A stretch of DNA of 58,278 nucleotides, from the NCBI GenBank assembly GCA_905479575.1, contig CAJQNB010000068.1:1-58278 (forward strand). The letters run 5' to 3'. Under the pieces are notes generated by a model, which worked only from the letters and a program-made list of their open reading frames with translations, did no database searches and had not been told where the DNA came from. The position numbers and the translations under genes were made by a program. Shown piece after piece: positions 1 through 8,602 of this stretch. The number at the start of each line of letters is the position of its first letter. The stretch's first letter is position 1. The DNA comes from an uncultured Pseudophaeobacter sp. GTDB taxonomy: Bacteria > Pseudomonadota > Alphaproteobacteria > Rhodobacterales > Rhodobacteraceae.

Positions 1-500
1 AACCGCCCGGCGGCGGCGGCGGCGCCAAAAGCGCCTGCGGTGGCGGTCTGGTGAAAGCCGACCTGATAATGCCCACGCCCAAGCCACAGGCCGGTGCGGA
101 TCGACAGTTCCATCCCGATCAGGGCCGCGATCTTCATTGCATTGCGCCCGGCCCCGACCTGTTCGGCGACGGCCAACGCGGCGGGAATGACAGCGACCGA
201 CGGGTGCCCGATATGGGCAAAATGGGTGTCGTCATAGTCCAGCGCGTGGGAGATGGTGCCATTGGCCAGCGCTGCCATCCGCGCGGGCACCTGGGAGCTG
301 CCAAACAGGGTGGCCTGCGGCGCGCCTGCTTCGGACAGGGCCTGATCGCGCAGCAGCCGCGACACTGGTTCCTCGGTTCCGGCAATGCCACAGGCCAGCC
401 AGTCCAGCGCCGAGAGCCGCGCCATCTGGCGGGCCAACCCGGTGGGCTGTAGGTCTGAAGTGGCAAACTCAGCCAGCTGGCCAGTCAAGGTCGTATTCAT
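1..500 (-). CDS. MmgE/PrpD family protein, N-terminal part (cut by window edge)
   Basis: The minus-strand frame starts at an ATG at 498-500 and stays open for about 166 residues to the window edge, so the C-terminus is missing. An AGGAAG ribosome binding site precedes the start. Visible family motifs are LDYDDTHFAHIGHPSV near residues 85-100 and TGLWLGRGHYQVGFHQTAT near 140-158, both typical of the all-helical first domain of MmgE/PrpD proteins. Known members include 2-methylcitrate dehydratase (PrpD), cis-aconitate decarboxylase and iminodisuccinate epimerase, which act on small di- or tricarboxylates. No prp genes are nearby, so the substrate cannot be assigned. The family call is firm and the function open. 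Confidence 0.9.
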   Translation of the reverse strand, partial: MNTTLTGQLAEFATSDLQPTGLARQMARLSALDWLACGIAGTEEPVSRLLRDQALSEAGAPQATLFGSSQVPARMAALANGTISHALDYDDTHFAHIGHPSVAVIPAALAVAEQVGAGRNAMKIAALIGMELSIRTGLWLGRGHYQVGFHQTATAGAFGAAAAAGR

Positions 501-528
501 CGCTTAGGCTTCCTGTGTTCAGGGCAGC

Positions 529-975
529 CTAGCCATATAGCTCAGCCGCGCGGCGCTCAAATGCCTTCACAATACGCTGCATCGCTTCGTTGAAGACAAC
601 CCCGATGATGCCCTGCAACACCGCATTTTTGAACTCAAAATCAACAAAGAAGGTCACATCACAGGTGCCATCCTCGCGCGCAGCAAAGCTCCAGTTTGAT
701 TTCATGTAGCGAAAGGGGCCGTCCAGATACTCGGTATCGATCTTCATATCATCGGCAAACAGCGTCACCCGGCTACCAAAACGTTCGCGGAACACCTTGA
801 AAGAGATCACCAGATCCGCCTCCATCACCTCGGCCGGGCCTTGTTGCTTGCGGCTGCGAATGCGGGCGGCGGCGCACCAGGGCAGGAACTTTGGATATTG
901 TGCCACATCCGCTACAAGCCCGTACATCTGCTGTGCGGTATAGGGCATCTGGCGGTTTTCTGAGTGAACTGGCAT
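529..975 (-). CDS. COQ10/RatA-like START-domain protein
   Basis: A protein of about 148 residues of the polyketide cyclase/START (SRPBCC) superfamily, related to mitochondrial Coq10 and to proteins annotated as RatA toxin. Seen: an N-terminal SENRQMPYTAQQMYGLVADV strand-helix, YPKFLPWC, and a C-terminal helix that closes the lipid-binding cavity. Coq10 family members bind ubiquinone or its precursors and support respiration. In alphaproteobacteria this chaperone role is more plausible than ribosome inhibition, which was proposed for E. coli RatA. I chose the ATG at 975 because homologues usually begin MPxHSE; a second ATG lies at 984 and a TTG at 987. The gene is divergent from hpt, with about 75 bp between them. 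Confidence 0.85.
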   Translation of the reverse strand: MPVHSENRQMPYTAQQMYGLVADVAQYPKFLPWCAAARIRSRKQQGPAEVMEADLVISFKVFRERFGSRVTLFADDMKIDTEYLDGPFRYMKSNWSFAAREDGTCDVTFFVDFEFKNAVLQGIIGVVFNEAMQRIVKAFERRAAELYG

Positions 976-1051
976 GGGCGACATCAATTTTCTTGCTATG
1001 ATCGTGTCGCGTCATGTCCTATGAACGCGCGGAAATTTCAAGGGGTCAGCC

Positions 1052-1597
1052 ATGCCACAGCGTCCATATGTCATCGATGTGATGATTTCAGCCAAAACCA
1101 TTGCAGCCCGCATCGAGGAGCTGTGTGACGAAATCACCCAGGAATTTGGCGACACGGACAAGCTGGTTGTTGTTGGCCTGCTGCGCGGCAGCTTTGTGTT
1201 TATTGCCGATCTAGTGCGCGAGTTGGACCTGCCGATTGAGGTCGATTTTCTCGAGGCGTCTTCCTATGGGGACGGCATGGAGAGCAGTCGGGAAGTGCGC
1301 ATTCTCAAAGACTTGCGCGGCGCTATTGAAGGGCGCGACGTGCTGGTGGTGGAAGATATCGTTGATACCGGCCACACCCTGAACCATGTCACGCATCTGC
1401 TGGCGAGCCGCAAACCGGCACGGCTGAAATCCATTGCCCTGCTGGACAAGCCGTCGCGCCGCGAGGTGGATTTCCGCTCGGATTGGATTGGCTTTGAAAT
1501 TCCCGATGAATTTGTTGTGGGCTATGGCATCGACTTTGCACAGCGCAATCGAAACCTGCCCTATATCGGCAAGGTGCGTTTCACCGACGAGAGCTGA
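1052..1597 (+). CDS. hpt: Hypoxanthine phosphoribosyltransferase
   Basis: A purine-salvage enzyme of 181 residues that transfers the phosphoribosyl group of PRPP to hypoxanthine (and usually guanine) to make IMP or GMP in the cytoplasm. Seen: the PRPP-binding motif [14 protein letters not shown] at residues 97-110 with its acidic pair, the GLLRGS substrate loop at 42-47, and the flexible ASSYGDG loop near 69-75. Length matches bacterial Hpt. A second ATG lies 10 codons in, but the first has an AAGGGG-like ribosome binding site at 1039-1044. It is followed after 36 bp by a GFA-fold gene on the same strand, which may be cotranscribed. Confidence 0.93.
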   Translation: MPQRPYVIDVMISAKTIAARIEELCDEITQEFGDTDKLVVVGLLRGSFVFIADLVRELDLPIEVDFLEASSYGDGMESSREVRILKDLRGAIEGRDVLVVEDIVDTGHTLNHVTHLLASRKPARLKSIALLDKPSRREVDFRSDWIGFEIPDEFVVGYGIDFAQRNRNLPYIGKVRFTDES

Positions 1598-1633
1598 CTT
1601 TCACAGGCGCCACACTGAAAAAGGGACAGAGCC

Positions 1634-2044
1634 ATGACAGAACTCTGTGGAGGCTGCTTGTGTGGCGACGTCCGGATTACCGCCACAGGCCAGCCTTACC
1701 GGGTGGGTCTTTGTCACTGTATGGACTGCCGCAAACACCACGGGGCGCTGTTTCACGCCTCCGCCATCTTCCCACAAGATGCAGTGACCATCACCGGCAC
1801 ACCCCACAGCTATGCGGGGCGTTTCTTTTGCCCAAAATGTGGCTCTTCGGTATTTTCCCGCAGCGAGGATGAGATCGAAGTTCACCTCGGGATCCTGGAC
1901 CAGCCAAACCAGCTTTCCCCGACATATGAGCTGTGGTGCATCCGCCGCGAATCCTGGCTGCCTGATTTTTCAAACAGCAAGCAATACCCGCAAGACAGGG
2001 AAAGTGACCACCGGAGCGAAAACAGCTGCGAGGGGGAGAAGTGA
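1634..2044 (+). CDS. GFA family (CENP-V/GFA fold) zinc protein
   Basis: A protein of 136 residues with the cysteine pattern of the Gfa fold: C5, C8 and C10 in ELCGGCLCG, C27, C29 and C32 in LCHCMDCRK, and C66 and C69 in FCPKCGSS. These bind two structural or catalytic zinc ions. The founding member was described as glutathione-dependent formaldehyde-activating enzyme. Most relatives, this one probably included, have no demonstrated substrate, and the common annotation as S-(hydroxymethyl)glutathione synthase should not be transferred. The final 25 residues are polar and poorly conserved. The stop codon overlaps a strong inverted repeat that ends the transcript. Confidence 0.88.
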   Translation: MTELCGGCLCGDVRITATGQPYRVGLCHCMDCRKHHGALFHASAIFPQDAVTITGTPHSYAGRFFCPKCGSSVFSRSEDEIEVHLGILDQPNQLSPTYELWCIRRESWLPDFSNSKQYPQDRESDHRSENSCEGEK

Positions 2045-2089
2045 CAGGCATCACATCTTTGCAGCGCTCCGCCAGATGTGATGCCTGTC
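2043..2089. terminator. Bidirectional terminator-like 16-bp inverted repeat
   Basis: A perfect 16-bp inverted repeat (arms 2043-2058 and 2074-2089, 15-nt spacer) lies between the convergent GFA gene and lipA and begins at the GFA stop codon. There is no clear T-tract on either side, so termination is inferred from position and stem strength. Confidence 0.65.
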
Positions 2090-2105
2090 GCCTGGAAAGT
2101 CGTGA

Positions 2106-3059
2106 CTAGGCCAGCCCGAGTTTGGCGTTGCGGGCGGCGCGCAGGCGGGCAAAATCATCGCCCGCGTGATAAGAAGAGCGTGTCAGCGGCGTCGCCGATA
2201 CCATATGGAATCCCTTGCCATAGGCGGCTTTCTCGTAGGATTTGAACTCATCCGGCGTTACAAAACGATCCACTGCGTGGTGTTTTGGTGTTGGCTGCAG
2301 GTACTGGCCAATGGTGAGAAAATCAATATCGGCGGCCCGCATGTCGTCCATCACCTGACGCACAGCTTGTTCATCCTCGCCCAGACCAACCATGATGCCC
2401 GATTTGGTGAACATCGACGGATCCAGCTCTTTCACCCGCTGCAACAGGCGCAGAGAGTGGAAATAGCGCGCGCCGGGGCGCACCTCGGGGTAGAGGCCAG
2501 GCACTGTTTCCAGGTTGTGGTTGAACACATCGGGACGCGCCTCGATGATCTGTTCAATCACCGCCATGTCACATTTGATGAAATCAGGCGTCAGGATCTC
2601 GATGGTGGTCGAGGGGCTGCGGTGGCGCACGGCGCGGATGGTCTGGGCAAAATGCTCTGCCCCGCCATCGGTGATATCGTCGCGATCCACCGAGGTGATG
2701 ACCACGTGGTTCAAACCCAGTTTCTGCACCGCATGGGCCACGCGGCCCGGCTCAAACGCGTCCAGATCTTCGGGGGGTTTGCCGGTGGCAATATTGCAGA
2801 AGGTACAGGCACGGGTGCAGACCTCGCCCATGATCATCATGGTGGCGTGACCCTGGCTCCAGCACTCGCCGACATTCGGACAACCGGCCTCTTCGCAGAC
2901 CGTAACCAGCCCGTTATCGCGCATGATCTTATGGGTTTCCGCATAGCCCTTGCCGCCGGGGGCTTTGACCCGGATCCAGCTGGGTTTCTTTGGCTGGGCA
3001 TTATCCGGGCGATTTGCCTTTTCGGGATGCCGTTGCTCGGGAATTTTGAGATCACGCAT
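2106..3059 (-). CDS. lipA: Lipoyl synthase
   Basis: A radical SAM enzyme of 317 residues that inserts two sulfur atoms into octanoyl groups on lipoyl-domain proteins such as the pyruvate and 2-oxoglutarate dehydrogenase E2 subunits. Seen: the auxiliary [4Fe-4S] cluster motif C55-x4-C60-x5-C66 ([12 protein letters not shown]) and the radical SAM motif C81-x3-C85-x2-C88 (CTRACTFC), then the C-terminal RSSYHAGD serine region. An upstream in-frame start at 3107 would add 16 residues; I chose the ATG at 3059 because homologues begin [14 protein letters not shown]. lipB is not adjacent. The gene converges on the GFA gene across the 2043-2089 stem. Confidence 0.96.
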   Translation of the reverse strand: MRDLKIPEQRHPEKANRPDNAQPKKPSWIRVKAPGGKGYAETHKIMRDNGLVTVCEEAGCPNVGECWSQGHATMMIMGEVCTRACTFCNIATGKPPEDLDAFEPGRVAHAVQKLGLNHVVITSVDRDDITDGGAEHFAQTIRAVRHRSPSTTIEILTPDFIKCDMAVIEQIIEARPDVFNHNLETVPGLYPEVRPGARYFHSLRLLQRVKELDPSMFTKSGIMVGLGEDEQAVRQVMDDMRAADIDFLTIGQYLQPTPKHHAVDRFVTPDEFKSYEKAAYGKGFHMVSATPLTRSSYHAGDDFARLRAARNAKLGLA

Positions 3060-3388
3060 GGTGGGTCCGCTTCTGGCCTGTGTTCCTAGGTGACTTAGCA
3101 CGTTCATTCCTTGGCGTCACCGCGACAATGAAATATCGGCAATGCAAGTGATGCATAGCACCACCGTCTAGCGTTGTTTGCCTAACATTATTTGGTTCAA
3201 AAACCCTTTCACAATTTTGCGACCCTGGCGCTGCAAAAGCGGCAAAAATTTAGACATTTGTGCCTATTTTCAACGCAGTCGGTCGCCTTTGCATGACTGT
3301 TTTGCGACAGTAGCCAGAGATGGTTGCACTGAATTTAGAACTATTATAAACGCCTGCCAAACTGGTTCATCATCAACGGAGTTGTAAT
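3060..3388. other. Intergenic region between lipA and peroxiredoxin (329 bp)
   Basis: This is the divergent promoter region of lipA and the peroxiredoxin gene. It is AT-richer than its surroundings, especially around 3160-3260 and 3330-3350. It has no credible open reading frame and no perfect OxyR-type ATAG-N7-CTAT array that I could find. A promoter for the peroxiredoxin gene most likely lies in the AT-rich part just before 3360. Confidence 0.5.
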
Positions 3389-3937
3389 ATGAAAGCTGGC
3401 GTAAAACTGCCCGACGTGACATTCAAAACCCGCGTACGCGACGAAGCTGTAGGCGGTCCCAACCCGTTCCGCTGGGAAGACAAAACCACCGCGGATTACT
3501 TTGCAGGCAAGCGGGTTGTGCTGTTCTCCCTGCCCGGCGCCTTTACGCCCACATGCTCCACCTACCAGCTGCCCGGCTTTGAAAAAGGTTTTGCCGATTT
3601 TCAGGCCGAAGGCATCGATGCCATCTACTGCATGTCGGTCAACGACAGCTTTGTGATGAACAAATGGGCCGAATCGCAAAACCTGGAAAACGTCAATGTC
3701 ATCCCTGATGGCTCTGGTGAGTTCACCCGCAAAATGGGCATGCTCGTCGCCAAGGACAACCTGGGCTTTGGCGCACGTTCCTGGCGCTATGCGGCCATCG
3801 TCAACGATGGCGTTGTCGAAGCCTGGTTCGAAGAGCCTGGCCTGTGCGACAACCACGGCGAAGACCCCTATGGCGTCTCCTCCCCAGAAAACCTGATGAA
3901 GCACCTGCAGGCGGCAAAAGAAACTGCGGCGGCCTAA
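3389..3937 (+). CDS. Prx5-type peroxiredoxin
   Basis: A thiol peroxidase of 182 residues in the Prx5/AhpE-like redoxin family, reducing hydrogen peroxide and alkyl hydroperoxides with thioredoxin or glutathione as likely reductant. Seen: the peroxidatic cysteine C56 in the signature LPGAFTPTCS, the conserved downstream arginine in ARSWRYAAIV, and a C-terminal EPGLCDNHGEDPYGVSSPE segment carrying another cysteine that may resolve. A clear GGAG ribosome binding site sits before the ATG. It converges tail to tail with an oxyR gene 24 bp away, so a peroxide-response pairing is likely, though the regulator could act elsewhere too. Confidence 0.94.
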   Translation: MKAGVKLPDVTFKTRVRDEAVGGPNPFRWEDKTTADYFAGKRVVLFSLPGAFTPTCSTYQLPGFEKGFADFQAEGIDAIYCMSVNDSFVMNKWAESQNLENVNVIPDGSGEFTRKMGMLVAKDNLGFGARSWRYAAIVNDGVVEAWFEEPGLCDNHGEDPYGVSSPENLMKHLQAAKETAAA

Positions 3938-3961
3938 GCCACCCGGTTCTGCAAAACCTGT

Positions 3962-4918
3962 TTAAGGCTCGGGCTCGCCAGTGGCGGGCCCGTAGTCTTT
4001 TTGCGCTTGCTGCAAAATGGCCTGACCCGTCTGCCGCGCCACTTGGGCCAGATCCTGAAACCATACTGATTCTGCGGTACTGGCGCGGCGGATCAAGCCA
4101 ATCCTGCGCTTTGGTTGCGGCGCGCCAAAGCGTTGAACACACAGCCCCTGTGCCGCGTTACATTCTGCAGCCAATGCAAGTTCGGGCATCAAGGTCAGGC
4201 CAAAACCAGCGGCAACCAGGCGGGACAGAGTCGCCAGCGACCCTGCCCCCATGTTGATCCCCGAGGCAGAGCGGGCAACGCCACAAACCTCCAGCGTCTG
4301 ATCCGTCAGGCAATGGCCATCCTCAAGCAGCATCAACTGGTTGGCCTTCAGATCCGAGGGTTCAACCCTTGGGTGCCCGGCATTGACCTGCGCCAGACGA
4401 TTGGCCGAGCCTGCCAGCAAAAAGTGATCTTCGAACAGCTCTTCCTCTACCAGTCCCGCGCCACCACTGGGCAAGGCCATAATGGCCACATCCAATGCGC
4501 CATTATGCAAAGCCTCCAACAGGCGCTCAGTTCTGGCCTCACGCACCTGAATATTCAGGTGTAGATCATGGGCCCGCAGATCAGCCAGAAACCCGGGGAG
4601 CAAATAGGGCGCTATGGTAGGAATCACCCCCAAGGACAGGCTGCGACGCCCGCTGCTTTGATCCTGTGCCAGACGTTCCAGCCGACCAGCAGACAGCAGG
4701 ATTTCTTCACTTTGCGCCAGCACCTCGCGCCCCAAAGGCGTCAGCACCACATCCCGCGCTCGACGTTCGACCAGAATTCCCCCCATCAGGTCTTCCAAGG
4801 CTTTGATCTGTACAGACAAAGCAGGCTGAGACACATGGCAGGCCTGAGCGGCGCGGCCAAAATTGCGATGCTCACACAGCGCCTTGAAATAACCAATTTG
4901 TCGAAGGGTAAATCTCAT
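3962..4918 (-). CDS. oxyR: LysR-type hydrogen peroxide sensor OxyR
   Basis: A LysR-family regulator of 318 residues. The N-terminal winged helix covers residues 1-60, and the effector domain contains LLEDGHCLTDQTLEVC. Its two cysteines, C203 and C212, are nine residues apart, exactly as C199 and C208 of E. coli OxyR, which form the redox-switch disulfide. The T101 region (GVIPTIAPYLLP) also matches OxyR. It should therefore sense peroxide directly and activate antioxidant genes. The convergent peroxiredoxin gene is a plausible target or functional partner. The start ATG at 4918 matches the usual MxFTLRQIxYF beginning. Confidence 0.94.
   Translation of the reverse strand: MRFTLRQIGYFKALCEHRNFGRAAQACHVSQPALSVQIKALEDLMGGILVERRARDVVLTPLGREVLAQSEEILLSAGRLERLAQDQSSGRRSLSLGVIPTIAPYLLPGFLADLRAHDLHLNIQVREARTERLLEALHNGALDVAIMALPSGGAGLVEEELFEDHFLLAGSANRLAQVNAGHPRVEPSDLKANQLMLLEDGHCLTDQTLEVCGVARSASGINMGAGSLATLSRLVAAGFGLTLMPELALAAECNAAQGLCVQRFGAPQPKRRIGLIRRASTAESVWFQDLAQVARQTGQAILQQAQKDYGPATGEPEP
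3970..4002 (+). terminator. Intrinsic terminator of the peroxiredoxin gene, inside oxyR 3' end
   Basis: An 11-bp stem (3970-3980 with 3982-3992, one G-T pair, effective loop of a few bases) is followed by a T-run at 3998-4002. It lies within the last codons of the convergent oxyR gene. Confidence 0.6.
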
Positions 4919-5057
4919 AGGAGCACCCTATCAAATACGCCACTCGCGACAATAACTGATTATCGCAGCAAGTAGCAAATACCTGCCAAATTTGCACCTT
5001 CCGCATTGCCGCGCACGGTTCGCCCAGCTGCGCCGTAACGGCCGAAGGCCCGCCCGT

Positions 5058-6128
5058 TCAGCCAATCAGCTGATTGCCATGGGTGTCACCGAGGCGCTCG
5101 TCCGTTTCATCGTAGAAGGCTTTTAACTGGGCCAGGGCAATCCGCAGGACGATTTTTCCAGACCGTGCCGACCATCCCAGATGGCGCTCGGCCGCTTCCA
5201 GCCCCTCCAGGTGACAACAGCACCGCAGCGCAATATCATTCAGACCGGACCCCATGGCCGCCATGGCTGCTGCGGCCCGCTTTTTGGCAGCCTTAGAGGC
5301 AGCGCTCCGCTTTGGCGGCTTGGATCTCCCACATCCCTCTGACGCGGCAAAATAGGCCCTGCTCTGCGCCAGATGATCGCCGACCTGGGCCAATTCAAAA
5401 TCCTCCCGCAGGCGTTTTCCCGCATCGACCAGCTCACGCGGCAAAAACGGTTCGCCGCTTTTGTCCTGCAACCGCGCCAGCATATCCAGCGGCGTTTCCC
5501 CCAGCCCATAGCGCGTGCGACGTTCTTTGGGTCTGTCGCCCCGTCCCGGCAGAAACCTGTGCTGGGTTTCGCTGAACCCCTGCTCCAGATTGGCCCGCGC
5601 CCGGTTCTCGCGGTCTGCCATCAAGCGACTGTACACCGTACGCCCCATTGGGGTGATATGATAGCGGCGCAGGCGGCCAGGCCGGGTGCAACTGATCCAC
5701 CCCAAAAGCGCCATGTTCCCCGCCAGCCCCTGCTCCACCGCAAGCTTGCTCATGGCACTGTCACCTTCGCGCACGACAACGGCCTTTTCCATGCCGTCCG
5801 CCACAGCCAAAATCGCGCCACTTTGACAGAGCCTTGCCAAGACTTCCAAAGCGGCGGTTCTGAGCGTCGCGGAATCAGCAAAATGTTGGAATTTTGGCGC
5901 CGCCAGCCGATCAAAATGAGCCGCCGCCAATTCACCCAATGCGCAGTCAATCAAAGGATCATCGCGGCGATTCTCGACCCGGCGTATCTGACGCAACACG
6001 GTCGAGGGATGGCATTTCAGCTCCCTGGCCAACTGACGGATCGAACAGCCGCCTTCGGTGTGGTCCAGATATCTCTGCACCTCAGGGGGGACCCATTCTG
6101 GGAGTGATTGTGCTGACTGTCTTTGCAT
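5058..6128 (-). CDS. DUF6456 helix-turn-helix protein
   Basis: A basic protein of 356 residues. The N-terminus (residues 20-55, CSIRQLARELKCHPSTVLRQ) is a clear helix-turn-helix. The C-terminal half, from about residue 205 (YGLGETPLDMLARL) to the end (SARSGKIVLRIALAQLKAFY), is the DUF6456 domain. The domain is widespread in Rhodobacterales and has no established function; DNA binding is inferred from the HTH. I chose the ATG at 6128 because a GGAG ribosome binding site precedes it; an in-frame start at 6191 lies further upstream. The gene is divergent from a DUF6477 gene. Confidence 0.85.
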   Translation of the reverse strand: MQRQSAQSLPEWVPPEVQRYLDHTEGGCSIRQLARELKCHPSTVLRQIRRVENRRDDPLIDCALGELAAAHFDRLAAPKFQHFADSATLRTAALEVLARLCQSGAILAVADGMEKAVVVREGDSAMSKLAVEQGLAGNMALLGWISCTRPGRLRRYHITPMGRTVYSRLMADRENRARANLEQGFSETQHRFLPGRGDRPKERRTRYGLGETPLDMLARLQDKSGEPFLPRELVDAGKRLREDFELAQVGDHLAQSRAYFAASEGCGRSKPPKRSAASKAAKKRAAAAMAAMGSGLNDIALRCCCHLEGLEAAERHLGWSARSGKIVLRIALAQLKAFYDETDERLGDTHGNQLIG

Positions 6129-6366
6129 GAATACTGATCTCCGGTCGTCAGTCAGGCAAATAGTCCACATTCCGCCCCCAAGGTTCCCCACAGAGACAGA
6201 GAGTTTACCCGATTGATTTTGAACAGAACTTCGAGTTATCCATCATTGTTTCCAAAAACTCATCAATCAACAAACAATAGACCGCGCGGTAAACCTCTCC
6301 CTGCGGCAACACCCGCATTGGTTGTGTTACGATTCCGATCACTCGCACAGCAAAAGGGACATCAAA

Positions 6367-6726
6367 ATGCAGGACCTTCTGAGCCGCCTAAAAACTCTTC
6401 ATCGCCCCAGGCTTCTGGTTAGAACCGCCCGTATTGGCGCCAGCAGCTATAGCCGGGAGCGGGATTTGCGCCGAATTCTTGGCACTGAAAAACCTGCAAG
6501 ACCCGCAGCCGCGCTCATGCGCTTATTGGACCTTGAACATGAGGTGAATCAACAGCGCCTGAGTGGGGATGCAGGCTATGCCATCACCCGCCATGTGGAG
6601 GTGCTGATCGCCATGCTGGGGGAATCCGCCTATCTTTCCCCGCCGAACTCTCAGGACAGGCCCGACGAAGCGACCGCCCAAAACACTCCCCCAGTGCCAA
6701 ACGAAAACAGGCAGCGGCCATTATAG
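6367..6726 (+). CDS. DUF6477 family protein
   Basis: A small basic protein of 119 residues that starts LLSRLKTLHRPRLLVRTARI and contains an arginine-rich middle segment and a conserved helix around RHVEVLIAMLGE. It belongs to DUF6477, a family of Rhodobacterales with no known role. The ATG at 6367 is preceded by AAAAGGGA, whereas a longer in-frame reading from 6322 lacks this. The gene faces away from the DUF6456 gene across about 240 bp that must hold both promoters. The last 25 residues are low-complexity and probably disordered. Confidence 0.8.
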   Translation: MQDLLSRLKTLHRPRLLVRTARIGASSYSRERDLRRILGTEKPARPAAALMRLLDLEHEVNQQRLSGDAGYAITRHVEVLIAMLGESAYLSPPNSQDRPDEATAQNTPPVPNENRQRPL

Positions 6727-6740
6727 CCCCTGCCTGAAAC
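6708..6740. terminator. Terminator-like hairpin after the DUF6477 gene
   Basis: Perfect 7-bp arms CAGGCAG (6708-6714) and CTGCCTG (6730-6736), with an inner GGC/GCC pair, bracket the stop codon of the DUF6477 gene, which converges on the MttB-like gene. An ACATTTT tail follows on the plus strand. Confidence 0.5.
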
Positions 6741-6789
6741 ATTTTCGCCTTATGCGGGAAAAAATTGCCCCGCCTGGGCACCATCAAAT

Positions 6790-8334
6790 CTACATGAAAG
6801 CATCCGGCGACTCTGCTTTTTTCTCAGCAACAAAGGCCTCCAATGCCTCCCTGATTGCCGGATCCAGCGCCGGAGCCTGATAGTTTGACAGAAGATAATC
6901 CACCCGGCTTGTGGCCAGGGAATAGGTATCGCGCGCGCCCTCTTCTTCCCAGGTTTCAAAGGGTTTGTAGTCCAGCAGATCAGACTTCCAGAAAGCGGTT
7001 TTGAAGTTCGCCTGGGTATGCGCACAGCCCAGGTAGTGGCCGCCGGGGCCAACTTCGCGGATCGCATCCATCGCCTGATCGTCTTCGGAAACTGGCACAC
7101 CTTTGGCGAGCCCATGCAAAGTGCCCAGTTGATCGGCATCCATGACAAACTTTTCAAAGTCAGCCACCAGCCCACCTTCGAGCCAGCCACAAGAGTGCAG
7201 CATGAAGTTCACCCCTGACAACAGCCCCATGTTGAGCGAGTTTGCGGTCTCATAGGCGGCCTGCGCGTCGGGCAGTTTGGAGCCGCAGAAGGACCCGGCA
7301 GAGCGGAACGGCAGGTTCAAACGGCGTGCCAGCTGACCGGCGCCATAGGTGACAAGCGAGGCCTCGGGCGTGCCAAAGGTTGGCGCACCAGAGTTCATGT
7401 CGATCGAGGAAACAAAGGCGCCAAAGATCGCCGGGGCACCGGGACGGACCAGCTGGCTATAGGCAACACCGGCCATGACTTCGGCCAGAACCTGCGTCAG
7501 GGTGCCTGCCACAGAAACCGGTGCCATGGCACCGCCGACGATAAAGGGAGAGATGATGCAGGCCTGGTTATTGGCGGCATAGACCTCCAGCGAGCCCATC
7601 ATTACATCGTCAAATGTCATCGGCGAGTTGATATTGGTCAGCGAGGTCATCACGGTGTTGTTCTGTACGAACTCCTTGCCAAACAGAATCCCGCACATAT
7701 CAACCGAATCCTGCGCCCGGCTTGGCTCGGTCACCGAGCCCATAAAGGGCTTGTCGGACAGGGTCATATGGGCCAGCAGCATGTCCAGGTGACGTTTGTT
7801 CACCGGGATATCCGTGGGCTCACAAACGGTCCCGCCCGAATGGTGCAACCACTTGGACATGTAGGCGAGTTTCACGAACTTGTTGAAGTCTTCCATGGTC
7901 GCATAACGACGGCCACCTTTGGCATCGCGCACAAATGGGGGGCCATAAACCGGTGCCAAAACCATGTTGTTGCCGCCGATGACCACAGATTTTTCCGGGT
8001 TACGGGCGTGCTGTGTGAACTCGGCAGGGGCTGTGGCGCAGAGTTTGCGGGCCAGGCCACGGGGGATGCGCACCCGTTCGCCCTGAACGTCAGCACCAGC
8101 ATCGCGCCAACGCTGCAGCGCTGCCGGATTGTCCACAAAGTTTACGCCAACCTCTTCGAGGATGATATCCGCATTGGCTTCAATGGTCTCCAGCGCCTCT
8201 TGGGTCAGAACCTCGAAGTTGGGGATATTGCGCTGAATGTACTTTGCGGTTTCAATCTTGATGCTAGTACGTTCTGCGCGGCGGGCGGCGCCGCCGCCAC
8301 CTCTGCTCCGACGACGTGGTGCTTCTTCAGCCAT
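6790..8334 (-). CDS. Trimethylamine methyltransferase (MttB) family protein, non-pyrrolysine
   Basis: A protein of 514 residues of the MttB superfamily. True MttB demethylates trimethylamine with a corrinoid protein and carries an in-frame amber codon for pyrrolysine. Here the frame is uninterrupted, so it belongs to the large non-pyrrolysine branch. A characterised example of that branch is glycine betaine methyltransferase MtgB; others act on proline betaine or carnitine. No corrinoid protein or methylcorrinoid:THF methyltransferase is adjacent. A quaternary amine methyltransferase role is likely, but the substrate is not visible. The start at 8334 follows GAGGG; an extended start at 8370 is possible. 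The N-terminus is arginine- and glycine-rich (RRRSRGGGGAARR). Confidence 0.88.
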   Translation of the reverse strand: MAEEAPRRRSRGGGGAARRAERTSIKIETAKYIQRNIPNFEVLTQEALETIEANADIILEEVGVNFVDNPAALQRWRDAGADVQGERVRIPRGLARKLCATAPAEFTQHARNPEKSVVIGGNNMVLAPVYGPPFVRDAKGGRRYATMEDFNKFVKLAYMSKWLHHSGGTVCEPTDIPVNKRHLDMLLAHMTLSDKPFMGSVTEPSRAQDSVDMCGILFGKEFVQNNTVMTSLTNINSPMTFDDVMMGSLEVYAANNQACIISPFIVGGAMAPVSVAGTLTQVLAEVMAGVAYSQLVRPGAPAIFGAFVSSIDMNSGAPTFGTPEASLVTYGAGQLARRLNLPFRSAGSFCGSKLPDAQAAYETANSLNMGLLSGVNFMLHSCGWLEGGLVADFEKFVMDADQLGTLHGLAKGVPVSEDDQAMDAIREVGPGGHYLGCAHTQANFKTAFWKSDLLDYKPFETWEEEGARDTYSLATSRVDYLLSNYQAPALDPAIREALEAFVAEKKAESPDAFM

Positions 8335-8602
8335 GGTCAGCCCTCTTGAAGGAATTTCATTGAAAGACATTTAGCCCGCCACGTGCCGCCACCGCCGAAG
8401 GATAACGGCCTATCCGGTTGGAAAGCGACATCTAACGAGCATTTTTCACCTTAACCCCGCCGACTTCCCCCATCGACGTGCGTGACGATGCCCCAGGGGA
8501 TGCCACAGGGGCAGGCAAGATTGGCAAAGTTTTTCACTTCCCAGCCGCTCGTGGCATAACTGTGCTCTTGCCAGACAGAGACGCAGGGCCTATGAGCCAA
8601 AC

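Noticed and set aside
529..987. RatA toxin of a toxin-antitoxin system
   Set aside because: No ratB-type partner is adjacent, and the Coq10-like family in alphaproteobacteria is better explained by ubiquinone binding.
3060..3388. OxyR binding site before the peroxiredoxin gene
   Set aside because: ATAG and CTAT half-sites occur but not with the required 7-bp spacing in tandem, so a site is not supported.
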